Source: Oligoflexia bacterium | GTDB taxonomy: Bacteria > Bdellovibrionota > UBA1018 > CAIPTA01 | Assembly (NCBI GenBank): GCA_903867855.1 | Contig: CAIPTA010000071.1 | Span: 1-35,254 of the forward strand | DNA: 35,254 nt | Reading direction: 5' to 3' | In this document: positions 34,782 to 35,254 of the stretch, piece by piece | How positions within the stretch are numbered: the stretch's first letter is position 1 | How the letters are laid out: every line of letters begins with the position of its first letter | Translations under genes and position numbers: made by a program | Notes under the pieces: generated by a model | What the model was told of the DNA's origin: nothing | Seen by the model: only the letters and a program-made list of their open reading frames with translations | Databases searched by the model: none

Positions 34782-35254
34782 TCAGCTTTTTTGTAGGTCT
34801 TTCAGGCCAGACAATTTTTCATCCATCTGGCGCTGATTTTCTGTGAGCGTCACGCTTCTCACCTTCGCGTATTTTGCAGTAGTACGAGTGTCGCTATGCC
34901 CTGCAACTCTTGCAGTTGCTAAGAGGTCTTTGCAGCCGTCGTAATACTCCGTGAGCGAAGCGTGGCGAAGAATGTGGGTTGCTGTAAATGGCAGTCCCGC
35001 TTTCTTCAACGCCTTGTTGTACCGATACTGAATCACCCGATACGAGATGATCTTTCCGTTCATTAGGAAAAGAGGGCCAGAGCGAATCCCAGCCTTCATT
35101 GTCCATTCACGGAAAAATGCAGCAGCAAGTTCGGACATTTCAATTTGTTTGCCGGAGTTTGCCTTAGAGCCTTCCGCAATAATGTCATTCATTCCTTTGC
35201 GTCGAACCCACTGAACTTTGTTGTTCACATTGATTTTTCGATTTTTGAAGTCGA
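34782..35254 (-). CDS. tyrosine recombinase/phage integrase, C-terminal part (5' partial)
   Basis: The frame is open to the window edge, so the N-terminus lies outside. The visible 157 residues hold the catalytic half: the beta-hairpin Lys segment SKANSGKQIEM, HILRH with the catalytic His and Arg, GHSDTRT with the second His, and the nucleophile Tyr in TAKYAKV. Tyrosine recombinases integrate phages and genomic islands, often into tRNA genes. The gene sits 105 bases beyond tRNA-Asp and its C-terminal end faces that tRNA, as expected for an island integrated at the tRNA 3' end. The matching outer attachment site is not in the window. Confidence 0.88.
   Translation of the reverse strand, partial: DFKNRKINVNNKVQWVRRKGMNDIIAEGSKANSGKQIEMSELAAAFFREWTMKAGIRSGPLFLMNGKIISYRVIQYRYNKALKKAGLPFTATHILRHASLTEYYDGCKDLLATARVAGHSDTRTTAKYAKVRSVTLTENQRQMDEKLSGLKDLQKS

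Overview
The window reads as a stretch of chromosome from a Gram-negative, mid-GC bacterium. It encodes lipoproteins, secreted proteins, a Slt-type lytic transglycosylase, GroESL and a proteobacterial-type 6S RNA. The mdh-sucC-sucD run, the HDOD protein, the receiver protein with a long Pro/Ala linker and the small secreted proteins suggest a Bdellovibrionota/Oligoflexia-like or other former deltaproteobacterial lineage. That placement is inference; no taxonomic marker settles it. Genes are packed tightly, with many 4-bp start/stop overlaps inside operons and five convergent gene pairs whose 3' ends overlap.

Layout. 34-3867 (minus): one tight operon of purK, purE, an M14 carboxypeptidase lipoprotein, a polyprenyl diphosphate synthase and a small unknown gene. 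3939-5732 (plus): soluble lytic transglycosylase. 5729-6966 (minus): a metallo-beta-lactamase-fold hydrolase and a lipoprotein. 7064-10429 (plus): mdh, sucC, sucD and a DUF952 gene. 10430-13210: an AT-rich block, mainly minus strand (DUF2171 gene, fatty acid hydroxylase, front-end-type desaturase), bracketed by a perfect 31-bp direct repeat whose first copy is the 3' end of the DUF952 gene. 13215-13976 (minus): a secreted protein with eleven 13-residue Cys-containing repeats and two His/Asp-rich linkers. 14270-18145 (plus): ndk, nadE, a histone H1-like basic protein and an MFS exporter. 18142-19925 (minus): an MBL-fold phosphodiesterase-like protein and an HDOD protein. 20093-22317: a HEAT-like secreted protein and a short ComEC overlapping tail to tail. 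22433-25135 (plus): a membrane-anchored J-domain protein, a heat-shock-type promoter, groES, and a groEL broken by an in-frame TAA at codon 253. 25318-27696 (minus): a Cys-rich secreted protein, then UPF0178, YaeQ, RmlC and a secreted protein in one operon. 27783-30938: trmB, a NUDIX-DUF1285 fusion (minus), nadC and birA. 30927-32267 (minus): a receiver protein with a PopZ-like tail. 32347-32524: a 6S RNA, which I recognise from its apical core and closing stem, followed by a TPR-winged-helix regulator and a secreted protein. 34425-34677: a 37-aa basic protein and tRNA-Asp. From 34782 to the window end: a partial tyrosine recombinase, probably the edge of an integrated element.

How the genes work together. 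Most are housekeeping: purine synthesis (PurEK), the TCA cycle (Mdh, SucCD), NAD synthesis (NadE, NadC), protein folding, and tRNA modification. The accessory signals worth following are the interrupted groEL, the repeat-bracketed lipid-modification block, the repetitive Cys/His secreted protein beside it, the 6S RNA/regulator junction, and the recombinase next to tRNA-Asp.
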